A stretch of DNA of 64,000 nt. Origin: Flavobacterium commune. GTDB taxonomy: Bacteria; Bacteroidota; Bacteroidia; Flavobacteriales; Flavobacteriaceae. The notes under the pieces were generated by a model. The model worked only from the letters and a program-made list of their open reading frames with translations, was not told the DNA's origin and did not search any database. The DNA lies in the NCBI RefSeq assembly GCF_001857965.1, contig NZ_CP017774.1, positions 2,790,001-2,854,000 of the forward strand, written 5' to 3'. How positions within the stretch are numbered: position 1 is the stretch's first letter; every line of letters begins with the position of its first letter. Below, in pieces: positions 28,386 through 37,260 of this stretch. Position numbers and translations under genes: made by a program.

Positions 28386-28599
28386 TTTGTGGTTTGCTGC
28401 TATTGAGGTATTTGCTGTTTTTGTAGCTGTGTTTAAAAACGGCTGCAAATTATTGAAAAATATCGATATAAATGGCTTTTGAATTTGTTTCTGTGCCAAA
28501 AAAAATCCCGCAGGATTTGAGGATTATTCGTTAAAATAAAAATATTTTCGATTTAGGTATAAAATATTAGTTTTTATGTGTGGGTTTGAATAAAAATTT

Positions 28600-28607
28600 T
28601 ATTTTTG
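28600..28607 (+). promoter_or_regulatory. putative -7 box of the TPR protein gene
   Basis: TATTTTTG matches the Bacteroidota -7 consensus TAnnTTTG and lies 22 nt before the start codon. No well-spaced TTG -33 element was found. Confidence 0.4.
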
Positions 28608-28629
28608 CGGTTCACTAAATTATTTTTAA

Positions 28630-29403
28630 ATGGCTACGTACAATAAAAGAGGATATAAAGCACCAAAAGAGAAAGAAGTTAAAGAGACAGTTGAAGAAGT
28701 TGTAATCGACGAAAAAAACAGCACAACGGCTGAGGTTTTTTCTAAATTAGATGAAACTGCATCAAGAACAGAAGACTGGGTAGCTAAAAACCAAAAAATC
28801 ATTATTGGTGTAGTAGGAGCTATTGCTTTATTAACAGTAGGATATGTAGCTTATCAAAAATTTATTGCTGAACCAAAAGAAGAGGAAGCGGCTAGCGAAA
28901 TGTTTGTGGCGCAACAAAATTTTCAACAGGCCAGTAGCGGTGTTGCAAGTGATTCATTGTACAAATTGGCATTAAACGGTTCTGAAGGTAAATTTGGTTT
29001 TATTAAAATAGCTGACGAATATTCAGGAACTTCAGCTGGAAATTTAGCGAATTATTGTGCTGGTATTGCTTATTTGAATACAGGTAAATTTGCAGAGGCT
29101 ATTGAGTATTTAGGGAAATTCAAATCGGATGATGTTGTTTTGAGTGCTTTGGCAAAAGGAGCAATCGGTGACGCTTATGCAGAGAAAAATCAGCCAAAAG
29201 AAGCTTTAGAAAATTATATAAAAGCATTTGAATCTAATAAAAATGATTTTACAACGCCACGTTTCTTGTTGAAAGCCGGAAAAACAGCTTTGGAATTAGG
29301 AAACAAAGAAGACGCTTTGAAGTATTTTACAGATATTAAAGATAATTATGAGAATGCACCTGAAGCTGCTTCAGTTGATGCTTTGATAGGTTTATCTCAA
29401 TAA
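28630..29403 (+). CDS. single-pass TPR membrane protein
   Basis: The 257-residue protein has a charged cytosolic N-terminus, one membrane helix (about 56-76) and a periplasmic tetratricopeptide region (about 100-257: LANYCAGIAYLNTGKFAEAIEYL, AIGDAYAEKNQPKEALENYIKA, GKTALELGNKEDALKYF). The arrangement is like YfgM, a chaperone-network partner of the secretion machinery, but orthology is not certain. Well conserved next to ribH in Flavobacteriia. It ends at a strong terminator. Confidence 0.85.
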   Translation: MATYNKRGYKAPKEKEVKETVEEVVIDEKNSTTAEVFSKLDETASRTEDWVAKNQKIIIGVVGAIALLTVGYVAYQKFIAEPKEEEAASEMFVAQQNFQQASSGVASDSLYKLALNGSEGKFGFIKIADEYSGTSAGNLANYCAGIAYLNTGKFAEAIEYLGKFKSDDVVLSALAKGAIGDAYAEKNQPKEALENYIKAFESNKNDFTTPRFLLKAGKTALELGNKEDALKYFTDIKDNYENAPEAASVDALIGLSQ

Positions 29404-29417
29404 TATAAAACACATTT

Positions 29418-29468
29418 AAAAATTGGTGATTGCAAGGAATTAATACTTGTAATCACCAATTTTTATTT
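29418..29468 (+). terminator. intrinsic terminator
   Basis: Arms 29420-29435 (AATTGGTGATTGCAAG) and 29446-29461 (CTTGTAATCACCAATT) form a 16-bp stem with one mismatch, followed by a T-tract. Confidence 0.9.
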
Positions 29469-29500
29469 ATAAATTGAAAGTCTAAAAAAATAAATTTGAT

Positions 29501-30076
29501 ATGGCAACGATTAATAAAAATTTATCAGTTTACGATAAGAGTACACTTCCAAGTGCGAAAGATTTTCGTTTTGGAGTTGTAGTTTCAGAGTGGAATGACA
29601 CTATAACAGAAGGTTTGTACAAAGGAGCGGAAGACGCTTTTTTAGACAATGAAGTTCCGGCAGCAAATATTATCCGATGGAATGTTCCGGGAAGTTTTGA
29701 GTTGATTTACGGAGCTAAAAAAATGTTGCAAACTCAAAAAGTGGATGCTGTAATTGCGATAGGTTGTGTGATTCAGGGACAAACCAAGCATTTTGATTTT
29801 GTTTGCGAAGGTGTAACACAAGGAATTAAGGATCTGAATGTGCAAACCGATATTCCGGTAATTTTTTGTGTGTTGACCGATAATACGATGCAGCAATCCA
29901 TTGACAGAAGTGGAGGAATTCACGGAAATAAAGGAACTGAAGCGGCGATTGCAGCAATAAAAATGGCATACATCCGTCAGCAGGCTTCATTGACTCATGA
30001 TTATGTACCGCAAAATTTGTTGACTTCGGGAGCAATTCAGCTCGATGAAGGGACACCTTTAGAATTAAAAGAGTAA
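29501..30076 (+). CDS. ribH: 6,7-dimethyl-8-ribityllumazine synthase
   Basis: RibH condenses the pyrimidinedione with dihydroxybutanone phosphate in the penultimate riboflavin step. Seen: WNVPGSFEL, GCVIQGQTKHFDFVCEGV with the catalytic-type His97, and PVIFCVLTDNTMQQSIDR. At 191 residues it is longer than most (about 155-165), with extra residues at both ends. A TAAATTTG sequence immediately precedes the ATG, too close for a normal leader, so it may be coincidental. Other rib genes are not in the window. Confidence 0.93.
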   Translation: MATINKNLSVYDKSTLPSAKDFRFGVVVSEWNDTITEGLYKGAEDAFLDNEVPAANIIRWNVPGSFELIYGAKKMLQTQKVDAVIAIGCVIQGQTKHFDFVCEGVTQGIKDLNVQTDIPVIFCVLTDNTMQQSIDRSGGIHGNKGTEAAIAAIKMAYIRQQASLTHDYVPQNLLTSGAIQLDEGTPLELKE

Positions 30077-30095
30077 AACTAAATAATTCAAAATG

Positions 30096-30137
30096 AAACC
30101 TATACTATTCTAGCCAAATGGTATAGGTTTTTTTGTT
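30096..30137 (+). terminator. terminator after ribH
   Basis: AAACCTATAC (30096-30105) and GTATAGGTTT (30121-30130) form a 10-bp perfect stem followed by T-rich sequence. Confidence 0.85.
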
Positions 30138-30241
30138 TTATTTATGATTTGCAAATGAAGGAAAGCCAGCCAAAAATTATTAAATTTGCTGGACTTCGTT
30201 ATCCTCGGAATATTAATTACTAAAAACTGAATACTGAAAAA

Positions 30242-32128
30242 ATGTCGAGTATCATCCAATTACTTCCTGATCATGTTGCTAACCAAATCGCTGCGGGTGA
30301 AGTGGTTCAAAGACCGGCTTCGGTGGTGAAAGAATTGCTTGAAAATGCTGTTGATGCTAATGCAACGGATATTAAGTTAATTATAAAAGATGCCGGGAAA
30401 TCATTGGTTCAGGTAATTGATAATGGAAAAGGAATGAATGTAACCGATGCACGGTTGTGTTTTGAGCGTCATGCTACTTCCAAAATTCGCCATGCCGAAG
30501 ATTTGTTTAGTTTGCATACCAAAGGTTTTCGTGGTGAAGCTTTGGCTTCTATTGCGGCGATTGCCCATGTGGAAATGAAAACCAAACAGGATCAGGAAGA
30601 ACTGGGGACGCAAATTGTAATCGAAGGAAGTAAATTTGTTTCTCAGGAATCGGCTGTGTTGCCTAAAGGGACTTCGTTTGCCGTTAAAAATTTGTTTTTC
30701 AATATTCCTGCCCGACGTAATTTCTTAAAGTCGGATACGGTGGAATACCGACATATTATTGATGAATTTCAGCGTGTGGCTTTGGCACATTCCAATATTC
30801 ATTTTACGTTTTATCATAATGGCAGTGAAATGTATAATTTACCCATTTCGACCTTAAGACAACGTGTGGTGAATGTTTTTTCGGGGAAAACTAACGAGAA
30901 ATTAGTTCCCGTTCAGGAAGATACTGAAATTGTAACGGTTCAGGGATTTGTCAGCAAACCTGAATTTGCTAAAAAAAACAGGGGAGAACAGTTTTTCTTT
31001 GTCAATGACCGATTTATAAAAAGTGGTTATTTGCATCATGCGGTGATGGCTGCTTATGACGGAATTTTAAAAGACGGAACCCAACCGAGTTATTTCCTGT
31101 ATTTGACAGTTCCTGCGAACTCTATCGATATCAATATTCATCCTACCAAAACTGAAATCAAGTTTGATGATGAAAGTGCTTTGTATGCTATTTTAAGGGC
31201 TTCGATAAAACACAGTTTGGGGCAGTTTAATGTGGCACCTGTTTTGGATTTCGAAAGAGATGCTAATTTGGATACGCCTTATCATTATAAAGATATGGAA
31301 GGAGCTATGCCTACCATTCAGGTGGATAGTACTTTTAATCCGTTTTCGGATGATAAAGTCAATAAGCATTATGCTGGTTCTAATTTAAGTTCAGCTTCGA
31401 CTTCTGCATACAAAAAACCGGCAGCTACAGCCAGTTGGGAAAGTTTATATGTGGGGTTAAAGCAAGAGCCTGAATTCACAACGGAAACCGAAAGCACCGA
31501 ATTTTCATTCGAAAGTGAAGAAGTTACGGGTTCGTTATTTAATGACGAAGAAGTAGAACACGCCGTTCAGAATGTATATCAAATTCATAAAAAATATATT
31601 GTTTCTCCGATTAAATCTGGAATGGTAATTGTGGATCAGCAACGCGCACATCAGAGGGTTTTGTACGAACAATTTTTGACGAATATGACGGTGCATCAGG
31701 CATCGAGCCAGCAGTTGTTGTTTCCGTTGAATTTGTATTTTTCGTCAAGCGAAATGGAATTAATTGATGAATTGAAGCTTTCCCTTGTCAATACAGGATT
31801 TGTTTTTGAAGATACTAATGATGATCATGTGGTGATTTCAGGAATTCCGGTAAATGTTACCGAGAGTGAGGTTTCAATGCTTTTAGAACAGTTACTGAAC
31901 GATTTGCAGGATGGAATTCCGGAGAATAGTTTTAGTCAAAATGATACTATTGCCAAGTCTATGGCAAAGAGTTTAGCCGTGAAAACAGGAACAAGTTTAA
32001 CCGTTAAGGAACAGGAAAATTTAGTAAATGGTCTTTTTGCCTGTAAAGACCCTAATGTATCGCCTTTTCAAAAACCAACTTTCATCACCATGCGTGTGGA
32101 AGATATAGATAAAAAATTTGCAGTATGA
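30242..32128 (+). CDS. mutL: DNA mismatch repair protein MutL
   Basis: The 628-residue protein has the GHKL ATPase N-terminus (NQIAAGEVVQRPASVVKELLENAVDA, DNGKGM, TKGFRGEAL) and a C-terminal dimerisation domain. The endonuclease motif DQHAxxExxxxE that is usual in bacteria without MutH is degraded to DQQRAHQRVLYE (from Asp465), and the CPHGRP motif near residue 606 reads SPFQKP. It may therefore lack nicking activity. The stop overlaps the ATG of the rhomboid gene (ATGA, 32125-32128). A TAAATTTG box at 30181-30188 could be its promoter. Confidence 0.94.
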   Translation: MSSIIQLLPDHVANQIAAGEVVQRPASVVKELLENAVDANATDIKLIIKDAGKSLVQVIDNGKGMNVTDARLCFERHATSKIRHAEDLFSLHTKGFRGEALASIAAIAHVEMKTKQDQEELGTQIVIEGSKFVSQESAVLPKGTSFAVKNLFFNIPARRNFLKSDTVEYRHIIDEFQRVALAHSNIHFTFYHNGSEMYNLPISTLRQRVVNVFSGKTNEKLVPVQEDTEIVTVQGFVSKPEFAKKNRGEQFFFVNDRFIKSGYLHHAVMAAYDGILKDGTQPSYFLYLTVPANSIDINIHPTKTEIKFDDESALYAILRASIKHSLGQFNVAPVLDFERDANLDTPYHYKDMEGAMPTIQVDSTFNPFSDDKVNKHYAGSNLSSASTSAYKKPAATASWESLYVGLKQEPEFTTETESTEFSFESEEVTGSLFNDEEVEHAVQNVYQIHKKYIVSPIKSGMVIVDQQRAHQRVLYEQFLTNMTVHQASSQQLLFPLNLYFSSSEMELIDELKLSLVNTGFVFEDTNDDHVVISGIPVNVTESEVSMLLEQLLNDLQDGIPENSFSQNDTIAKSMAKSLAVKTGTSLTVKEQENLVNGLFACKDPNVSPFQKPTFITMRVEDIDKKFAV

Positions 32129-32871
32129 TGAATGTTACCGAAACAGTAAAACAATTATTGATAATAAATATTCTGTTTTTTATAGGAACTCTAATAGTAG
32201 GTAATCCAGCTTACGAGATATTGGCAATGTATTTTCCCGAAAATCAGGAATTTCATGGTTGGCAAGTTATCTCGCACATGTTTATGCACGGTAGCTTTAT
32301 GCACATTTTCTTCAATATGTTTGCCTTGTATTCATTTGGTTCTGCGTTGGAACATTTTTGGGGAAGTCAAAAATTTCTTTTCTTTTATATTTCTTGTGGT
32401 TTAGGAGCTGCTTTATTGCATACAGGGATTAATTATTACTATTTTAATGATGCCATCAGTATATTAGGAGAACAGGGTTTTCAAAAAACAGAGATTTTAA
32501 AATTGTTGAATGAAGGAAAAATTGATACACGATGGCAATCGATTTTAACAGCATCAGAATATCAGAATTTTATTAGTGCTTTTGTAGGCACTGTTGTAGG
32601 AGCGTCCGGTGCTATTTATGGAATTGTTGTAGCTTTTGCTTTTATGTTTCCAAATGCAGAGTTGGCTTTGCTATTTATTCCTGTACCAATAAAAGCCAAG
32701 TATTTTGTACCGGGTTTGGTTTTAATCGATTTGTATTTGGGAGTATCCGGACAATCAATTTTTGGAGGAACTGGAATTGCTCATTTTGCACATGTAGGAG
32801 GTGCTTTGTTTGGTTTCTTAATCATGTGGTATTGGAAGAAAAATGAGTTTAACAGCAACCGTTGGAATTAA
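32125..32871 (+). CDS. rhomboid family intramembrane serine protease (first)
   Basis: The 248-residue membrane protein has the rhomboid catalytic dyad: Ser161 in GASG and His223 in HFAHVGGALFGF, with the HMFMHGSFMHIFFNMFAL motif (51-68) supplying the oxyanion region. A hydrophilic insertion of about 45 residues (107-150) precedes the active-site helix. It cleaves membrane-anchored substrates that are not known. Translationally coupled to mutL and followed by a second rhomboid gene. Confidence 0.92.
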   Translation: MMNVTETVKQLLIINILFFIGTLIVGNPAYEILAMYFPENQEFHGWQVISHMFMHGSFMHIFFNMFALYSFGSALEHFWGSQKFLFFYISCGLGAALLHTGINYYYFNDAISILGEQGFQKTEILKLLNEGKIDTRWQSILTASEYQNFISAFVGTVVGASGAIYGIVVAFAFMFPNAELALLFIPVPIKAKYFVPGLVLIDLYLGVSGQSIFGGTGIAHFAHVGGALFGFLIMWYWKKNEFNSNRWN

Positions 32872-32909
32872 TATTTTAAAAGAGAATTAACTTTGATAAA
32901 ACCGGATAT

Positions 32910-33776
32910 ATGAATATTCTAGACGACTTAAAATTGCAATACAAACTTGGAGGAATCGCTAATAGATTAATCTATTGGAATGTAGCTTGCTTTTTGATTT
33001 CGTTGCTTTTTTTCTATCAGTTTCAAGCTGGTTCGTTTGCTTATCCTTCCTGGATTTTGTTGTCAACTTCTCCCGAAGACTTTATTTATAATCCATGGAC
33101 ATTTTTGACTTATGCTTTTTTTCACGATGGATTTTGGCATTTGGTTTTTAATATGATTGTTTTGAATTTTTCAAGTCAGTTGTTTTTAACTTTTTTCAAT
33201 CAGAAACAGTTTTTAGGCTTGTACCTTTTGAGTGCTGTTTTTGCAGGAATTGTTTTTGTGACAACTTATTATTTGATGAATATTAGTGCGCCTATTGTAG
33301 GTGCTTCGGCGGCAATTATGGCAATATTGGTTGCTGTTACCACTTACCAGCCCTTAATGCAAGTACGTTTATTATTGGTAGGGAATGTAAAATTATGGCA
33401 CATTACAGCAGTCTTGCTTATACTAGATTTGATGCAATTGCGTTTGGAAAATATGGGCGGTCATATTTCGCATTTGGCGGGTGCTTTTTTTGGTTTTGTT
33501 TATATCAAGGTTTTACAAAACGGAACCGATATGAGTTTGCTAATTACCAGAATTATTGATTTTTTCGTCAATAGTTTTAGAAAATCGCCATCGACACCTT
33601 TTAAAAAAGTACATAAAAATTATTCAAGGCAGCCTGTTGAAAAACGTGCTTCCAGAATTGTAACAAAAGATAAAGTTCAGCAACAAATTGACGAGATTTT
33701 GGATAAAATCAGTCAGTCAGGCTATGATAGTTTAACAAAAGAAGAGAAAGATTTTTTATTCAAATCAGGGAAATAA
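32910..33776 (+). CDS. rhomboid family intramembrane serine protease (second)
   Basis: The 288-residue protein has rhomboid helices (YAFFHDGFWHLVFNMIVLNF), catalytic Ser133 within GASA (GxSG in most members) and His188 in HISHLAGAFFGF. It ends in a soluble helical tail (about 235-288: DEILDKISQSGYDSLTKEEKDFLF), a tail common in flavobacterial homologs. Only weakly similar to the preceding rhomboid, so it is not a recent duplicate. Probably in the mutL operon. Confidence 0.9.
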   Translation: MNILDDLKLQYKLGGIANRLIYWNVACFLISLLFFYQFQAGSFAYPSWILLSTSPEDFIYNPWTFLTYAFFHDGFWHLVFNMIVLNFSSQLFLTFFNQKQFLGLYLLSAVFAGIVFVTTYYLMNISAPIVGASAAIMAILVAVTTYQPLMQVRLLLVGNVKLWHITAVLLILDLMQLRLENMGGHISHLAGAFFGFVYIKVLQNGTDMSLLITRIIDFFVNSFRKSPSTPFKKVHKNYSRQPVEKRASRIVTKDKVQQQIDEILDKISQSGYDSLTKEEKDFLFKSGK

Positions 33777-33821
33777 TTGTTTGAAGTTTCTTAGTTTTAC
33801 TTTAAGCATAAATAAAAAATA

Positions 33822-34868
33822 ATGAAAAAGCTTTCGTGGTTTAACAGGGGAATGTTTTCTTTAAATATCCTTTTGATAGCCCTTACTTTTATCGCTTATG
33901 TTTTGCCATTTTTGTCACCGAAGATTTTTCCTCTTTTATCGGTGCTGACTTTGTTTATGCCTTTGTTTTTTATATTTAATACTCTTTTTTTTCTGTATTG
34001 GGCCATTCAATTCAAAAAGAGGATGATGCTATCGGGCTTGGTTTTGCTAATGGGGATTACTTTTATTAATAAATTCTATAAATTTTCGAATAAAGAGTAT
34101 CCTGAAACCGATAAGGATTTTGTAGTAATGAGCTACAATGTGCGCTTGTTTAATTTGTTTAAATGGCAAGATAAATCAGATATTCCGGAGACTATTTTAG
34201 AATTTATAAATGATAAAAACCCCGATATTTTATGTGTTCAGGAGTATTCTAATTCAGCTCAAGTTGATTTGAAAGTGTATCCGCACCGTGCTATTTTTAT
34301 GGAAGGAAAGCAAATAAAAACCGGGCAGGCTATTTTTTCGAAATTCCCAATTATTGAGCAGGGTAAAATTTCTTTTCCCAATTCGAATAACAACGTAGTT
34401 TATGCCGATATTAAGAAAGGTAAGGATATTATAAGGGTTTACAATATGCAGCTACAGTCAATCAAGATTTCGCCCGATGTTAATGAGATTTCGGAGAATA
34501 TAGATGTGATTAATAAGCAAAAATCCCAAATGTTGTTTATTCGAATAAGCAAGGCTTTCAAACAGCAACAACAGCAAGCCGAAATTTTAAAAGAAAGTAT
34601 CAGAGAATGTAAATATCCGCTTATTATTTGTGGGGATATGAACAATAGTGCTTTCTCTTATGTGTATCGCATCATTAAAGGCAGTTTAAAAGATGGATTT
34701 GAAGAAGCCGGAAAAGGTTTTGGGCAAACCTATCGTTTTAAGTATTATCCTGCCCGTATAGACTATATTTTTGCCGACAGAATAATGAAGGTCAAAAAGT
34801 TTGAAACCTTCCCTGAATTCGATAATTCCGATCATTATCCGATTATGGCAAAGCTTTCGTTGGATTAG
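33822..34868 (+). CDS. endonuclease/exonuclease/phosphatase family membrane protein
   Basis: The 348-residue protein begins with about three membrane helices (1-85) and continues with an EEP-fold domain: VMSYNVRLFN, DILCVQEYS, PLIICGDMNNS, RIDYIFADR and NSDHYPIMA, so the metal and catalytic Asn/Glu/Asp/His are in place. It could hydrolyse phosphodiesters of lipids or nucleic acids outside the cytosol. The substrate is unknown. Last gene of the mutL-rhomboid-rhomboid group (45 bp gap). Confidence 0.87.
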   Translation: MKKLSWFNRGMFSLNILLIALTFIAYVLPFLSPKIFPLLSVLTLFMPLFFIFNTLFFLYWAIQFKKRMMLSGLVLLMGITFINKFYKFSNKEYPETDKDFVVMSYNVRLFNLFKWQDKSDIPETILEFINDKNPDILCVQEYSNSAQVDLKVYPHRAIFMEGKQIKTGQAIFSKFPIIEQGKISFPNSNNNVVYADIKKGKDIIRVYNMQLQSIKISPDVNEISENIDVINKQKSQMLFIRISKAFKQQQQQAEILKESIRECKYPLIICGDMNNSAFSYVYRIIKGSLKDGFEEAGKGFGQTYRFKYYPARIDYIFADRIMKVKKFETFPEFDNSDHYPIMAKLSLD

Positions 34869-34935
34869 GTTTTTATAGCCAGGAATGCACGAATTATTAG
34901 TGAGAAATTTTACGGTTAAAAAAAAATATCTCAAA

Positions 34936-35562
34936 TTATCGAATAACTAAATGCTGTGTTTTTAGATAATCTACAGTAAATTTTCCTTCGTTAAAAAGTA
35001 AATCTAGAATACTTAAGTTGTTGATGAAACCAAATTTATCATCAAAAACCTGAGTGTAAGGTTCGAATACAGAAGTGTCTTTTTTTCCGTTTACTAAAAA
35101 ACGATAATCCTGAATTTCATTTGAATCTACTTCATGAAAATATTCGGTAGTAGTTTCAAAATCGAATTTAGTACGCATACATTTGGAGATAATCTCGAAT
35201 GCTTCCAGATTCAAATCCATCAGGAAAGTGTGTTTCTTTTCGAAAAAAGGCACAAAATCATCTTCGAAAAATTCAAAGAAAGGAGAGCTTCTGTAAGCGG
35301 CTTCCAGAGATTTAAAATGTTGTTTCTGCCAGTCAAAATCGTTTTCTATCTGAATGTCTTTGGTTTTTTGATGGCTCGTTTTGGAATGTTTTATAGGGAT
35401 ATTTAGGAGCTGGATTCCGTTAGGGCTATAAATATAAGTGCGGTTTCTATTGGTTTGTTTTTGGAAATTATCTTCCATTTCAAAGACGATACTTTCTGAT
35501 TGCAGCATGGCAACAAAATGACTAATCGACGGGAAATAGGAGGGATGTAATAGGGTTTTCAT
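34936..35562 (-). CDS. WbqC family protein
   Basis: This 208-residue protein matches WbqC (HPSYFPSISHF, NRTYIYSPNGIQLLNIPI, KHFKSLEAAYRSSPFFEFF), a family found in O-antigen and sugar-nucleotide gene clusters, with unproven reaction. In Flavobacteriia it is usually encoded after the signal peptidase genes, as here (61 bp). The intergenic AT-rich segment 34869-34935 holds only a decayed GCACGAATTATT-type repeat remnant. Confidence 0.85.
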   Translation of the reverse strand: MKTLLHPSYFPSISHFVAMLQSESIVFEMEDNFQKQTNRNRTYIYSPNGIQLLNIPIKHSKTSHQKTKDIQIENDFDWQKQHFKSLEAAYRSSPFFEFFEDDFVPFFEKKHTFLMDLNLEAFEIISKCMRTKFDFETTTEYFHEVDSNEIQDYRFLVNGKKDTSVFEPYTQVFDDKFGFINNLSILDLLFNEGKFTVDYLKTQHLVIR

Positions 35563-35623
35563 TTGTGAATTGGTCTAAATTTTCAAAGTCATAAGTATTA
35601 AAGAACCATAAAATAGGCACTTT

Positions 35624-37222
35624 TTAACTTTTAAACATTCGGCTATATGTTGTGTTTTTCTCTTTTCTTTTTTTCCAAAAATATTCTCCTACAAAGAAAA
35701 CGGTCAATAGAATTAGGAATATTTTAAAATAAGATTGTGGTTGACCTTCACCATTAACGGTTGTAAAAATTCTGTTCCACCGTATCTTGTTTAATCCTTT
35801 TGCATTAGAATCCCAACTCATCCAGATAAATATTGGTTTTCCTACGATATGATCTTCGGGTGTATAGCCAAAATAACGTGCATCTAGTGAATTATGGCGA
35901 TTGTCACCCATCATCCAGTAATAATTTTGTTTAAATGTATATGTCGTTACTTTTTTATTATTTATATAAATTATGTTGTCTTTTATATTTAGAGTGTTTC
36001 CTTCGTATTCAGAAATAATTTTTTTATAGAATACTAAAGATTTTAAATCTAAATTTACTGTTTCTCCTTCTTTTGGAATGTAAATCGGACCAAAATTATC
36101 ATTAGACCAATTGTTTGTTACAGAAGGTTTTTGGTCCTTAAAATCAGGAAATATTCCGTCTTCAGAACCGTTGTTAATTACTCTGCTTACAGAAGTAATT
36201 CCAGGGACTTTTTTCAATTTTTCCGCTCCGGAAAAAGTTAATGCGTATATTATTAAAGTGTCTCTTGAGCTATTTATAAAAGAGGCTCCGTCAGTTGCAT
36301 TTAATTCTTTTAATAAATATTCGAAATCTATTGGTGTTTTACCATCATAAACTGCTTTGTAGGAGTACTGTGTTTTTGCTCTTTCAGGTAAAATCAATTC
36401 TTTTCCATTGATAAAAACAATTCCATTTTTTATCTCCAGACTGTCGCCAGGAATTCCTACACAGCGTTTTACATAATTTGTTTTTTTATCAATAGGTTTA
36501 TAATGTTTTTTATCAGCAGGAAGATACATGTTAAACAAAGTATCTGTGGGCCAATTAAAAACAACAATATCATTATTATTTATTTTTTGATAACCAGGAA
36601 ATCTTAAATAGGGAAGTTGAGGTTTAGAAAAATATGATTTAATGTTAAAGAAAGGTATAGTGTCGTGAACCATTGGTGCAGCAACTGTTGTCATTGGGAC
36701 TCTAGCGCCATAATTAAACTTACTTACAAATAAAAAATCGCCTATTAATAGGGTTTTTTCTAATGATGCTGTAGGAATTGTATATGGTTGAATAATATAA
36801 GTATGCACTAAAGTTGCTACAATAATAGCAAATAATAGAGAGCTTATTGTATCTCCAGTTTTGCTTTTAGGATGTATGCTTCTTTCTTTATTATACTCTA
36901 ATTTTTGAGTATAATTGATGTAATAGATATATAATCCGCATGTTAGAATTCCTAAGATAGTGTCTAACTGACTGCGTTTTCCAAAATTTCTTAATGTTTC
37001 TAGCCAAATAACAGGAAACATAATCAGGTTTATAATGGGAATGAAAAGTAATAATGTCCACCAGGTTGGACGTTTAATAATTTTCATTAGCACTATAGCA
37101 TTATATATTGGTATTGCTGCTTCCCAGCTTTTTCTACCAGCGGCTTTGTATAATTTCCAAGTTCCTAAAAAATGAACTACTTGAATTACGAGAAAGAAAA
37201 TAAACCACTGGGTTAGTGTCAT
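35624..37222 (-). CDS. lepB: signal peptidase I (second copy)
   Basis: The 532-residue type I signal peptidase removes signal peptides at the outer face of the inner membrane. It has N-terminal helices (1-100) plus the family membrane anchor (about 128-145), catalytic Ser153 (TASLEKTL) and Lys252 (NYVKRCVGIPGD), the MMGDNRHNSLDARYFG box and a C-terminal membrane helix. The domain between Lys and the GDNR box is expanded (about 330-430), as in Bacteroidota. It is a tandem paralogue of the upstream copy. Confidence 0.92.
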   Translation of the reverse strand: MTLTQWFIFFLVIQVVHFLGTWKLYKAAGRKSWEAAIPIYNAIVLMKIIKRPTWWTLLLFIPIINLIMFPVIWLETLRNFGKRSQLDTILGILTCGLYIYYINYTQKLEYNKERSIHPKSKTGDTISSLLFAIIVATLVHTYIIQPYTIPTASLEKTLLIGDFLFVSKFNYGARVPMTTVAAPMVHDTIPFFNIKSYFSKPQLPYLRFPGYQKINNNDIVVFNWPTDTLFNMYLPADKKHYKPIDKKTNYVKRCVGIPGDSLEIKNGIVFINGKELILPERAKTQYSYKAVYDGKTPIDFEYLLKELNATDGASFINSSRDTLIIYALTFSGAEKLKKVPGITSVSRVINNGSEDGIFPDFKDQKPSVTNNWSNDNFGPIYIPKEGETVNLDLKSLVFYKKIISEYEGNTLNIKDNIIYINNKKVTTYTFKQNYYWMMGDNRHNSLDARYFGYTPEDHIVGKPIFIWMSWDSNAKGLNKIRWNRIFTTVNGEGQPQSYFKIFLILLTVFFVGEYFWKKRKEKNTTYSRMFKS

Positions 37223-37260
37223 GATAATTTTATTACAGCTTTATGAACTTTGAATTTAAA

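Noticed and set aside
28500..28520. Hairpin AAATCC..GGATTT upstream of recF as a terminator
   Set aside because: The stem is only 6 bp, and no gene ends here on either strand.
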